NCBI GenBank assembly: GCA_947482115.1
Contig: CANKII010000001.1
Location: 248,001-312,000 of the forward strand
DNA: 64,000 bases
Origin: Fibrobacterota bacterium
Lineage (GTDB): Bacteria > Fibrobacterota > Fibrobacteria > UBA11236
Direction of reading: 5' to 3'
This document shows positions 24,351 through 32,553 of the stretch, one piece after another. How positions within the stretch are numbered: the first letter of the stretch is position 1; each line of letters starts with the position of its first letter. The notes under the pieces are model-generated. The model was not told where the DNA came from. It saw nothing but the letters and a program-made list of their open reading frames with translations, and ran no database searches. The position numbers and the translations under genes are program-made.

Positions 24351-26556
24351 TCTCTCATTCTGCCTGCTTCTTTGCGCAGTATCCCTTTTTGCGCAGGTAC
24401 CCGCCGACAGTTCGGTGGTGGCAGAAAGTACCGTCGATTCCAACGCCTCTTCCGTGTCTTTTGTGATGCCGGCCGAGGGCGACGTCTTTTATTCCTCCGA
24501 TGTGAAAATAGTGGCTCATGTTCAGGGACCCGTGCCCCCGGCAATGCTGGCGGTACTGGACGGTTTCGCACTGGACAAGCCCATTCAAGTCGAAAACGGG
24601 ATTTTGACGGTGGAGCTATACGATCTTGCGCAGGGTGTTCATGAATTCAAATTGCTTTTTCTGGATGATCACAAGCACATCACGTTAAGCCAAATCGTCC
24701 GTTTCTTCATTCGAGTTCCCGAACCGCGGCGCGATGCTACGAAGGGAAAATTCCGCCAGTTCGGAAGTGTCAAGGCGCAGGCTGAGTGGAAGGGCGAGGA
24801 TGCTGCGAGCCGTATCATGCAACAATCCGAAGTGCTGGACATCATAACGTTTTATGACCCCGTTGCAGATGAATATTTTGACAGCGCCCTTACTGGAAAA
24901 GCGGAGAAACCGATTTCAAAAAACCTCAATGCCGGGACCCAGGTGACCTATAATTTCAAAGATGGGCGTTGGGAAGGCTATGTCAGCGGTCTTTTAAGCA
25001 CGGATGAAAGCCGTTTCCGACAGCCGGTCGATCGTTTTTCCGGTAGTGTCACCTTCGGTCCGTGGGCCTCCATCAAGGGTGGCGACGTTTATCCCAGCTA
25101 CAACTCCATGGTGTTGAACGGAACCCGCGTTCGTGGGACGGAAGTAAGCGCAGCCGTGGTGACAGGGGATAGCGCGATTCATTGGGCGTATGTCAAGGCA
25201 ACCACGGGTGAAACCCGCCGTGAGGTTCCCGCCTATGTGGTTCGAACGGAAGCCCCCAGTGAATCGCTCGGATACCGGGATGATATTATACCGGGAACTT
25301 TGGCGCAAAAACTTTCGGCAGTGCGCCTCGGATTCGGAGGAGGTCCGACTTTTGATTTGGGAATCACTGTTATGAAGGCTTCAGACCTGAGGGGGGATAG
25401 TTTATATGAATTCATAAATGGCGATCTCTACGGAGTTCGTCCGGTGGAAAACCTTGTCACCGGTGTCGACAGCCGGCTCGGCTTGTGGGACGGCAGGATT
25501 CAGATCTACGGCCAGTGGGCCATCAGTCTTTATACGCAGGATCGATCTCTGGGCGCATTCAATGCGGATACGGCGGGAAAGAGTTTCAATCCCAAGAAGT
25601 ACGAGGATATTTTCACCATCAATCCGACCACCAGTGGCTGGGAGTATTTGCTGACAGGGGGTGGGACCAAACCGGATTACAAGGGTTTTGTGGACGCCAA
25701 CAGCACCTATTCCATGGGATTCAGCACTTCAATTCCTTTTTCATCGGGTCTGGTTTATGAAACCGATGCCAGTTATACCCATTTGGGCGCGGAGTATCAC
25801 AGCGAGGGCAATCCTTTTTTGGGATCGAATCCGGGCAATGGTTGGGACCTCCAACAGCGGCTGGCTTTGCTGGAAAACCGTTTGAATCTGGGTCTTGAAG
25901 GTTCAAATTTCGAACAGGACCTCGGGATTTACGAACAACTGCAGCGCTCCTTCAAAGGGGAGGTACGGTTTTCACCAGGAGCCTATCAGCCCGCTGTCTG
26001 GTTGAACGGCGGTGTGACCGCTCAAATTCCACGCGGAAATTCCCCATTTCAATACACCCAGGACTTTGATGAATTGAACGTCGGTGGTTTCCATCAATTC
26101 AAACTGGGACAGGGGAGCCTTCACCTTTCGACACAATACGGCTATACCTACAGCAAACTGACCTTGGAGACAGACACCTCTTCGGCCGCATTGCAAAACA
26201 GCCCCGCCACACAGACCCATAATGTGAACACGACTTTCCAGTACAAATTCAGGGGATCAAATTTTCAACCCAAGTTGTCGTACACCTATTCCAATAATGG
26301 GGTCCAAAAACCCACCAACAATTTGATCTTGGGAATTCAGGACGCCTTTCTGGAAAAAAGATTCCGCATGGACGTCAACTTTTTGATGGGGCAGTATCCG
26401 AAATCCGTTACCAAAAACGACCTGAGTTTCGGCGAAAATCTGACGTTGTCCTACGCCATTGGGGACAAGCAATCGGTGCGCTGTAATGAACGCTGGTCCA
26501 AATACGGAACGAGAACCAGCATCACTTCGGGCGCTTATTACGAAATGTTCTTCTAA
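24334..26556 (+). CDS. Outer-membrane beta-barrel protein with N-terminal Ig-like domain
   Basis: The ATG at 24334 gives a good signal peptide (RTTSSLSFCLLLCAVSLFAQ) and 740 residues; the longer frame upstream overlaps the FecR-like gene too deeply. Residues about 35-135 form an Ig-like domain (VMPAEGDVFYSSDVKIVAHV). The remaining 550 residues have alternating hydrophobic and aromatic strands (TQVTYNFKDGRWEGYVSGLL, QFKLGQGSLHLSTQYGYTYS) and the protein ends in ...SGAYYEMFF, with a terminal phenylalanine typical of outer-membrane barrels. It is the last gene of the operon. The function is unknown; an outer-membrane channel or assembly platform for the other three products is plausible. Confidence 0.68.
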   Translation: MRTTSSLSFCLLLCAVSLFAQVPADSSVVAESTVDSNASSVSFVMPAEGDVFYSSDVKIVAHVQGPVPPAMLAVLDGFALDKPIQVENGILTVELYDLAQGVHEFKLLFLDDHKHITLSQIVRFFIRVPEPRRDATKGKFRQFGSVKAQAEWKGEDAASRIMQQSEVLDIITFYDPVADEYFDSALTGKAEKPISKNLNAGTQVTYNFKDGRWEGYVSGLLSTDESRFRQPVDRFSGSVTFGPWASIKGGDVYPSYNSMVLNGTRVRGTEVSAAVVTGDSAIHWAYVKATTGETRREVPAYVVRTEAPSESLGYRDDIIPGTLAQKLSAVRLGFGGGPTFDLGITVMKASDLRGDSLYEFINGDLYGVRPVENLVTGVDSRLGLWDGRIQIYGQWAISLYTQDRSLGAFNADTAGKSFNPKKYEDIFTINPTTSGWEYLLTGGGTKPDYKGFVDANSTYSMGFSTSIPFSSGLVYETDASYTHLGAEYHSEGNPFLGSNPGNGWDLQQRLALLENRLNLGLEGSNFEQDLGIYEQLQRSFKGEVRFSPGAYQPAVWLNGGVTAQIPRGNSPFQYTQDFDELNVGGFHQFKLGQGSLHLSTQYGYTYSKLTLETDTSSAALQNSPATQTHNVNTTFQYKFRGSNFQPKLSYTYSNNGVQKPTNNLILGIQDAFLEKRFRMDVNFLMGQYPKSVTKNDLSFGENLTLSYAIGDKQSVRCNERWSKYGTRTSITSGAYYEMFF

Positions 26557-26701
26557 GGCTATTGGGCCTTATACCTGCAATTCGGTGTTTTACATCACCA
26601 ACCCCCGTTTTTAGCCCAAATATGGGATGCGGTCGTTATGTTTTAGCGGCGAATTGGCATGTTTCGGGGTAGTTTTAAAAGCAATTCACGCAGGAGACCC
26701 C

Positions 26702-27220
26702 ATGAAGAACTTGTTTTATACCGCCCTCTTTGCAACTGTCTTTTTCGGTTTCGCGGCCAAGGATGCCAATGCGAATCAGGTCAAGAAATCGAAGTCGAAT
26801 GTGTCAAACAATCGTGCTTCGGCTGCAGATACCGTGCGTGACAATGACTCCGACGGCGATGGAGTTCCAACTGCCGCCGCAAAAGTAAATACCACTGCCG
26901 GTGAAGTATGCGATGATGGCAATGACAACTCGGAAGATTGCCACAAGGCGAACAAGGATTATAGTACGGATCCTTACGTCGAAACAACTCAGCGCGATCG
27001 CGCCTCGGGTTTGCCCACTGGAAAGCGAATGCACAAACCCATGGCAGTAACCCAAGAAACGAATACTGTTGGAACCGCGACAAGTGCATCCGCTGAGAAA
27101 TTATGTCCGGGTTCGCCCAACTGCCCTCCAGAACCGTCTGAACCCACTGCCAGACCTGGATCGGATCCCTTCAAGGGCACTAATGTTGCGAATACGAAGA
27201 AAAAAAAAGAGAGTAAATAG
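26702..27220 (+). CDS. Small exported modular protein, paralog 1 of 5
   Basis: A 172-residue unrecognised protein. ATG 26702 has AGGAG 6 bases upstream and gives a signal peptide (KNLFYTALFATVFFGFAAKDANA). The mature part is polar and probably disordered. Modules in order: KKSKSNVSNNRAS; an acidic calcium-like stretch DNDSDGDGVPTAAAKVN with GEVCDDGNDNSEDC, which resembles the cysteine-rich repeats of myxobacterial proteins; RDRASGLPTGKRMHKPM (26993-27043); and EKLCPGSPNCPPEP. The same modules recur in other combinations in the next genes. It begins a five-gene tandem family 145 bases after the beta-barrel gene. Confidence 0.75.
   Translation: MKNLFYTALFATVFFGFAAKDANANQVKKSKSNVSNNRASAADTVRDNDSDGDGVPTAAAKVNTTAGEVCDDGNDNSEDCHKANKDYSTDPYVETTQRDRASGLPTGKRMHKPMAVTQETNTVGTATSASAEKLCPGSPNCPPEPSEPTARPGSDPFKGTNVANTKKKKESK
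26846..26941 (+). repeat. 96-base direct repeat, copy A (inside paralog 1)
   Basis: Matches 28650-28745 with 8 differences in 96 bases by hand count. It encodes DSDGDGVPTAAAKVN...CDDGN..SEDC. Confidence 0.85.
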
Positions 27221-27255
27221 AGTCTCGAAAGTTCACTCACAAAAAGGAGTTCCAA

Positions 27256-27921
27256 ATGAAAAACATGCATTACACCGCCACCTTTGCCGCAGTCTTTTTC
27301 GGCTTGGCAATATTGAATGCGGGAGCAGTGAACCCGGTAAAGACATCCAAATCGAATGTTTCAAATAACCGTGCTGCCGCCGTCTCCGATCCCAAGGATG
27401 AGGATTGTGATGGCAGAGCCGATGCTCCCGATTGTAAGAGCGCGGATGTAACATCACCCCGCGATCATGCATCCGGCCTGCCCACGGGCAAGCGTATGCA
27501 CAAACCCATGGTGATCACCAAGGAACTGGATAAGTCCACAACGGCTCCCGGAGACCAAACCGCACCACAAACATCGAATCGGGAATCCAGCGCTCCATCC
27601 ATCTCGGAAGTGGTTGTGACAAAACCCATGGATCAATCGAGCGACCCTTCAACCGCACCCGCCACTGGAACCGTCTCTTCACCACGTGATGCGGCGTCGG
27701 GACAGGCCACCGGAAAGCGACAGCACAAGCCCATGATGCCGCCGCGTGACGCCTCTTCCGGCATGGCGACTGGAAGAATGGCCGAAGGTACCGATCCAAA
27801 CAGTGGGTCGAACGGAAATGGCGGTCAGCCGGCCAGTTTTACCTACCCGATCCTTCCCGCGATCAAGAGCACCTTGGTGTCCATGCCGGAAACCGATCCC
27901 ACTTTGGAAATCAAACGATAA
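27256..27921 (+). CDS. Small exported modular protein, paralog 2 of 5, with Hcp-like motifs
   Basis: A 221-residue protein; AAGGAG precedes the ATG. The signal peptide (KNMHYTATFAAVFFGLAILNAGA) is nearly identical to that of paralog 4. The mature part starts KTSKSNVSNNRAA. It holds three copies of one motif: RDHASGLPTGKRMHKPM (27460-27510, residues 69-85), RDAASGQATGKRQHKPM (27685-27735, residues 144-160) and a shortened RDASSGMATGR (from 27745). The first copy continues VITKELDKSTT, which closely resembles the corresponding segment of Hcp/TssD proteins as I remember them. The remainder is Ser/Thr/Pro-rich and probably disordered, so the protein cannot be a full Hcp ring subunit. The function is unknown. 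Confidence 0.75.
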   Translation: MKNMHYTATFAAVFFGLAILNAGAVNPVKTSKSNVSNNRAAAVSDPKDEDCDGRADAPDCKSADVTSPRDHASGLPTGKRMHKPMVITKELDKSTTAPGDQTAPQTSNRESSAPSISEVVVTKPMDQSSDPSTAPATGTVSSPRDAASGQATGKRQHKPMMPPRDASSGMATGRMAEGTDPNSGSNGNGGQPASFTYPILPAIKSTLVSMPETDPTLEIKR

Positions 27922-27954
27922 GGTCTGATGATTAACAACACCCGGAGGGGCCAA

Positions 27955-28452
27955 ATGAAAAATTTGTTTTTCACCGCAACTGTTGCCGGCATCTTTTTCG
28001 GATTCGCTTTCGAAGCCAATGCAGCAGGCATTTCCACGTCACGCAGTAACATTCGAACCAAGTCCAAGATGATGGGAGATAGTGTGGCAAACCCGGCCTC
28101 GGATGATGCCATGCAGAGTGATGTAAAGTCTCCGCGCGATCCTGCCAGTGGACAGGCGACAGGCAAACGAAGCAAGCGTTCCGAAGCCGAATTGAATTTG
28201 AATGCCATTGGAAAAAAGGGCGGTAAAGCCGGAACCAGCTCGAGCGGTGGCGAAGAATTACCAAAGGAGTCGCTCGAACAGGCTGCGCCCCCAACGAGCT
28301 CCGGCGCACCCGTTTCAAGTCCTGAAGCCTCGATGGAAAAATTATGTCCTGGATCGCCTAATTGCCCCCCAGAACCTGCGGAAGCGAAAACCACCCCAAA
28401 ACCCATCCGAAAACCAAAACCCAGCGATTATGATCTGAAGGAAATGAAATAA
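27955..28452 (+). CDS. Small exported modular protein, paralog 3 of 5
   Basis: A 165-residue protein. I choose ATG 27955 (GGAGGGG 6 bases upstream; signal peptide KNLFFTATVAGIFFGFAFEANA) over the upstream ATG 27928. The mature part contains TSRSNIRTKSKMM, then RDPASGQATGKRSKRSE at residues 61-77, where the usual HKPM end is replaced by KRSE. It ends with EKLCPGSPNCPPEPAE and a lysine- and proline-rich tail. It shares the CPGSPNCPPEP module with paralog 1 but lacks the acidic CDDGN module. Probably disordered. Function unknown. Confidence 0.73.
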   Translation: MKNLFFTATVAGIFFGFAFEANAAGISTSRSNIRTKSKMMGDSVANPASDDAMQSDVKSPRDPASGQATGKRSKRSEAELNLNAIGKKGGKAGTSSSGGEELPKESLEQAAPPTSSGAPVSSPEASMEKLCPGSPNCPPEPAEAKTTPKPIRKPKPSDYDLKEMK

Positions 28453-28466
28453 TAAAGGCGTTCCAT

Positions 28467-28967
28467 ATGAAAAACTTGTTTTACACCGCCACTTTTGCCG
28501 CTTTCTTTTTCGGCCTCGCCACTCTGAATGCTGGATCAGCGGGTAATATCTCACTGGGTAAGGTCAAAAGAGTAGCGGGTCAGATCGAAACATCAAAATC
28601 CAATGTTTCAAATAATCCCGCCGCGATGAGTGACACCTTGCGAGATCCCGATTCGGACGGCGATGGAGTTCCAACTGCCGCTGCAAAAGTAAATGCCACT
28701 GCCGGTGAAGAATGCGATGATGGCAATAGCAACTCGGAGGATTGCAAGCGTGATCAGGCATCCGGCCTGCCCACCGGAAGACGCATGCATAAACCTTCTG
28801 CGGCCAAGGCTGGCTGTACGATTCCTCCCAATTGTCCCATAGGGTCTAGCATTATGGATGACTGCACTTGCGTGCCACCTGGGAAGGCCACAACAGGCAC
28901 GGCTTCTCCCGGTGATACAACTCCTTCCTCTCCGGCTAAAAGATTGCTTCCCACTGTGAATAAATAA
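28467..28967 (+). CDS. Small exported modular protein, paralog 4 of 5
   Basis: A 166-residue protein with signal peptide KNLFYTATFAAFFFGLATLNAGSA. The mature part holds TSKSNVSNNPAA, then the acidic module RDPDSDGDGVPTAAAKVN and GEECDDGNSNSEDC almost identical to paralog 1, then RDQASGLPTGRRMHKPS from residue 95, and a cysteine-containing end (CTIPPNCP...DDCTCVPPG). It has the spacing AAAGG...ATG in its leader, with only 14 bases after the previous stop. Cysteines suggest disulfides outside the cytoplasm. Function unknown. Confidence 0.74.
   Translation: MKNLFYTATFAAFFFGLATLNAGSAGNISLGKVKRVAGQIETSKSNVSNNPAAMSDTLRDPDSDGDGVPTAAAKVNATAGEECDDGNSNSEDCKRDQASGLPTGRRMHKPSAAKAGCTIPPNCPIGSSIMDDCTCVPPGKATTGTASPGDTTPSSPAKRLLPTVNK
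28650..28745 (+). repeat. 96-base direct repeat, copy B (inside paralog 4)
   Basis: Partner of 26846-26941; about 92% identical by hand count. Two other paralogs lie between the two copies and lack this segment. Confidence 0.85.
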
Positions 28968-29000
28968 TTCTGAATCGAGCCATCCAAAACAGGAGCCTCA

Positions 29001-29450
29001 ATGAAAAGCTTGTTTTGCGCCATGATTGTGGCAGCCGTCTTTTTAGTTTTGACAATATCGGACTTGTCGGCTGCCGCACAGCCCATTCCTGGCGTGGATA
29101 TTAGTGCCAAGAAAAATCCGGGGGGAGTGCGTTCCAAACCCACGGCAATGGCGCCGAACGATACCGGAAACAGTGGCGCTGAAGGATCCCAACAAGTTGC
29201 TCAATTGGACTCGAATGGGGCCTCCGCCCCAATCACGCCATCCATGTCTAAAAAGATGAGACCGCGGAGTGCTGTTTTAAATGGCAATGCTGACGCAGGT
29301 TCTCCACCGGTTGATCCGAGTCCTCCCACTGGCTTTAACAATGGGGACTGCAAGAAAATGTGCATCAAGGAAGAGGCATGTAAGTGCGATGAACACTTCG
29401 TCAATTGCCACTGCGTTATTCCAGGCTTGCCTGAGCGAGGCGGGCAATAA
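29001..29450 (+). CDS. Small exported protein, diverged paralog 5 of 5
   Basis: A 149-residue protein with AGGAG before the ATG and a signal peptide (KSLFCAMIVAAVFLVLTISDLSAA) that is clearly a diverged form of the family's. It lacks the TGKRxHKP motif. The middle is Ser/Pro/Asn-rich, and the C-terminus is a cysteine cluster, C-x3-C-x5-C-x-C with a further CHC, within DCKKMCIKEEACKCDEH and FVNCHCVIPG. It could be a small disulfide-bonded or metal-binding end domain. It is the last gene of the tandem and is convergent with the His-rich lipoprotein gene. Confidence 0.68.
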   Translation: MKSLFCAMIVAAVFLVLTISDLSAAAQPIPGVDISAKKNPGGVRSKPTAMAPNDTGNSGAEGSQQVAQLDSNGASAPITPSMSKKMRPRSAVLNGNADAGSPPVDPSPPTGFNNGDCKKMCIKEEACKCDEHFVNCHCVIPGLPERGGQ

Positions 29451-29472
29451 ATCCGTTGTTCCCGCTTTTTTC

Positions 29473-29952
29473 TTAAACGTGCCTTGGAATAATGGCCGTG
29501 CTCACCATTGCGAACGTAACTATGTGAGTATGGGCAATGGTGGAGGTTGAAGTTTTAGACACGAGTTTTCCGGCTTTAATGTCAGCCATGTCCTGTCCAG
29601 TTAGCGCGATTGTATGAGTGTGAGGCGCACTTCCTTGAATATCCAAGGCGGCAATAGCACCTCCATTATCCAACTGAACACCCGTAACAGTTGCTACATG
29701 CCCATGGTTGGCGCTGATGGTTTCTGCGGTTCTGTCCGCCGTTGCAACAGCATGAGTGGTTGCCTGCTGTTGTGAAGTACCCGGAGCATCGGGCATTATG
29801 GGATTGCCAAGTGCATTGGTATTTGAATTTCCCGATATCGAGGTATTGTCATCGCACCCCATGATCTGTATCGCGATGCCCGCAAACAACGCTCTCGCTG
29901 TGGCTCCGAGAAATTCCCGACGGTTTAAGTCTTTTTTGATTGGGTTTTCCAT
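29473..29952 (-). CDS. Histidine-rich Tat-exported lipoprotein
   Basis: A 159-residue protein with a twin-arginine motif NRREFLG at residues 10-16 followed by a hydrophobic stretch and a lipobox IQIMGC with C33. The mature part is Ser/Thr/Asn-rich at first, then has repeated histidine pairs: NHGHVATV, APHTHTIAL and IAHTHIVTF, spaced by GQDMADIKAGKLV. Similar HxHxV-repeat domains occur in myxobacterial and other exported proteins in my memory, and the histidines suggest metal binding, copper or zinc. No enzyme signature is present. It is convergent with the modular protein cluster, with 22 bases between the stops. Confidence 0.68.
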   Translation of the reverse strand: MENPIKKDLNRREFLGATARALFAGIAIQIMGCDDNTSISGNSNTNALGNPIMPDAPGTSQQQATTHAVATADRTAETISANHGHVATVTGVQLDNGGAIAALDIQGSAPHTHTIALTGQDMADIKAGKLVSKTSTSTIAHTHIVTFAMVSTAIIPRHV

Positions 29953-30031
29953 TTTGACCTCAAGTCTTAAAAGGTTACTCGCAGTTTGTGAGGATAATTC
30001 ATTTCAATATTAAAAAAGATAAATACGTGTT

Positions 30032-31150
30032 TTATCCAGCGGTCGTTAGGCCATTCCTGCGCCACGGTGAGAACGCATCCAGTTTCGCCGGAGTCTTCTC
30101 CCCGTTGAGCAATGCGGACATGCAACGTGCCGCCATGGGAGCAAGACTAATCCCGCTCTTGTAATGTCCTGTGCATAAAGCAATTCCGGCTTTTTCATTC
30201 ACCCATCCCATGAGTGGCAGGCGATCCGCAGTGCGCGGACGCAAACCACTCCATGTTTCGGACCAGACAGGTTTCACATTTGGAAAAAAAGCTTGAAGTC
30301 GATTTTGTAAATAAGTGTCCCCCTCGTCGTCAAAATCCTCGTTCCATTTCCCGGATTCCGTTGTGGCTCCACAGACAAGTTGATCTCCACGCGGAACCAG
30401 ATAGATTTTTTCTGCGCAATGAATCATCGATTTTTGGACGTGAAAATTGGGCAACATTGCGAGTTGACCTTTTACGGGAATCAACGGCACGGCCAACCCC
30501 AGTAATGCCAATACATCGTTGCACCAGGCTCCAGCCGCGATAAGAACCTGACGGGTCTGCACATTCCAGACTTCACCGGAGAGCACGGATTCATCCTTTG
30601 TCACGGACCATGAGATGGGTTTGGCATTCAGAAAATCCACACCCCGTTGGCGGAGAGCCGTTTCCAATGCTTCGAGAAGAAGGCGGTTGTTCACGCTGGC
30701 TTCGTTTGGAAAATGAAACACCTTCGCATTTTGAATCGAAGCATGAGGTCGCAAAAAGGAGGGTAATTCGCTTGATATGGAAAAATCGGAAGCCTTTTCA
30801 CGGATCAATTGCTTTTCCTGAAGCTTGAATGCCTGAAGCGATTCCCTGTTGTCCAAAGGAAAAATTTGATAATCCCCGCTGCGTTCAAAAGACACGGACC
30901 TTCCGGACTCCAATTCGATACGTGCCAGCCAGTCCGAGTAGCCGTACAAGGAGCGCAAATACATTTCGCGCAGGGGAGAGTTGCCAATCACCCCAGCCCG
31001 GGCCACCAAAATTCCGGCTGCGGCCCACGAAGCTTTATGACCGATGGGATTGGGATCGATGACCACAACGCGTTTCCCGCGCATGGCCTCCTCAAAGGCG
31101 CAGGACAATCCCATAATGCCGCCGCCCAATACGGCGAGGTCGTATTTCAT
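30032..31150 (-). CDS. FAD-dependent glycine oxidase-like enzyme (ThiO type)
   Basis: A 372-residue flavoprotein of the D-amino-acid oxidase superfamily. The N-terminal Rossmann motif GGGIMGLSCA binds FAD; SWAAAGIL follows, and the C-terminal GLRPRTADRLPLMGW with CTGHYKSGISLAPM matches ThiO proteins. ThiO makes dehydroglycine for thiamine thiazole synthesis in some bacteria; no other thiamine gene is nearby, so another amine substrate is possible. The start overlaps the stop of the M20 peptidase by 4 bases. Together with the two upstream peptidases it may take part in peptide and amino-acid use. Confidence 0.83.
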   Translation of the reverse strand: MKYDLAVLGGGIMGLSCAFEEAMRGKRVVVIDPNPIGHKASWAAAGILVARAGVIGNSPLREMYLRSLYGYSDWLARIELESGRSVSFERSGDYQIFPLDNRESLQAFKLQEKQLIREKASDFSISSELPSFLRPHASIQNAKVFHFPNEASVNNRLLLEALETALRQRGVDFLNAKPISWSVTKDESVLSGEVWNVQTRQVLIAAGAWCNDVLALLGLAVPLIPVKGQLAMLPNFHVQKSMIHCAEKIYLVPRGDQLVCGATTESGKWNEDFDDEGDTYLQNRLQAFFPNVKPVWSETWSGLRPRTADRLPLMGWVNEKAGIALCTGHYKSGISLAPMAARCMSALLNGEKTPAKLDAFSPWRRNGLTTAG

Positions 31151-32553
31151 AGCCCGGATTCAGCGAGGTCGGCGAAGAAATGGATCTGCGAAATCACGGC
31201 CTTATCGAAATCACCGAGGTGCAGAGATTCGTTTTCCGAATGGGCATTGGTATACGGATCTTCAATGCCGACTAACAAGGCAGGAACGTCGCCGAGAATT
31301 TGCGTGAAATGATCGACGAAGGGAATGGTACCACCGCAGCCGATGCAAACCGCATCGTTGCCGTAACCGCGTGTTAGACTGCGTTTAGCAACTTCAAAAA
31401 CGGGATGATCGGGTCGGGTTTTCCACGGTTTAGCCCCCTGCTCCGGTGTCACTTCAATGTGAAGTCCCCAAGGACAAACTTTATTTAGATGCTCGACCAA
31501 TAATCGTGTGCAATGTTCCGGGTCCATTCCCGGTGCCAGCCGCAAACCTATCCGGGCCCATGCGGAGTCCATCAAGACATTTCCCACGGCTCCAGTTCCA
31601 CCGGCCCGAAACGCGTTTACCGAGATAGCAGGTTCACGCCAGAGTTTCACCAACAGCTCTTCGTTTTTTGCAAAGATATCCACGCCTTCCAATAAGCCCG
31701 CTTGTTGTCGGAATAATTTTTCTGTCATTCCCAAGGCTTTGAAATCCGCCAATTCTTCTCCGGAAGGTGGGATGACATTGTTGAGCAGACCGGGAACAGA
31801 AACTCGCCCTTGTTCATCGGTCAACGTGGCAATGATTTTACACAATCCCGCAACGGGATCGGGAATTGGGCCGCCCCACATGCCGGAATGCAAAGGTGAA
31901 CGCAACGCAGATACAGTCACATCCATGGTGATCAAGCCGCGCAAGCTTGTGGTCAAGCTGGGTTTTCCCGTGTCGTAATTGGCGCAGTCGGTGAGCACCA
32001 GAAAGTCACAACTTAATCGATTGCGATAGTGTTGTAGATACGCCGTAAGATTCGGGCTGCCGATTTCCTCTTCGCCTTCAATCAATACTTTCACATTCAC
32101 CGGCAAACTTCCGGTAGTCTTCAACCATGCGGCAATAGAAGCGGCATGCACGGCGATGCCGGCCTTATCATCCGCGGTACCGCGTCCATATAAACGTCCA
32201 TCGCGTTCGGTGGGTTCAAAGGAGGGGGAGTTCCAAAGTTCTTCGCGCAGAGGCGGTTGCACGTCGTGATGGGCATACAACAGAATCGTGGGCGCGTTTG
32301 GAGCCTGCAACCATTCACCGTAAACGCAGGGATAGGTTCCGGGCAGTTCCCAGATTTCAACCGTGTTCAATCCGGAAGCTTTCAACCATTCCGCAGTAGC
32401 TTTTGCGGATCGTTTTACTTCTTCCGCAGGATAGCCCGCAAAGCTGACGCTGGGAATGCGACAAAGATTCTTCAACGCTTTCAGATGTTCATTGCGATTT
32501 GCGTCGTAATGTGATAACGCTTCGGCGCGACCATTCATATCACAGTCCGCCAT
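31147..32553 (-). CDS. M20-family metallopeptidase (dipeptidase type)
   Basis: A 468-residue cytoplasmic peptidase with two zinc ions. Metal-binding signatures: YAHHDVQPP, GRGTADDKAG and EGEEEIGSPN (Glu-Glu), then LTDCANYD and a late histidine in PFVDHF. The length and the insertion of the dimerisation domain match the M20 dipeptidases of the carnosinase/PepV-like group. It overlaps the oligopeptidase gene upstream by 19 bases and the glycine-oxidase-like gene downstream by 4, so these three genes form an operon for breaking down peptides. Confidence 0.9.
   Translation of the reverse strand: MADCDMNGRAEALSHYDANRNEHLKALKNLCRIPSVSFAGYPAEEVKRSAKATAEWLKASGLNTVEIWELPGTYPCVYGEWLQAPNAPTILLYAHHDVQPPLREELWNSPSFEPTERDGRLYGRGTADDKAGIAVHAASIAAWLKTTGSLPVNVKVLIEGEEEIGSPNLTAYLQHYRNRLSCDFLVLTDCANYDTGKPSLTTSLRGLITMDVTVSALRSPLHSGMWGGPIPDPVAGLCKIIATLTDEQGRVSVPGLLNNVIPPSGEELADFKALGMTEKLFRQQAGLLEGVDIFAKNEELLVKLWREPAISVNAFRAGGTGAVGNVLMDSAWARIGLRLAPGMDPEHCTRLLVEHLNKVCPWGLHIEVTPEQGAKPWKTRPDHPVFEVAKRSLTRGYGNDAVCIGCGGTIPFVDHFTQILGDVPALLVGIEDPYTNAHSENESLHLGDFDKAVISQIHFFADLAESGL

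Noticed and set aside
26554-26571. Small hairpin TAAGGC/GCCTTA at the end of the beta-barrel gene
   Set aside because: Only 6 bp, overlaps the stop codon and lacks a T-run; too weak to call a terminator.
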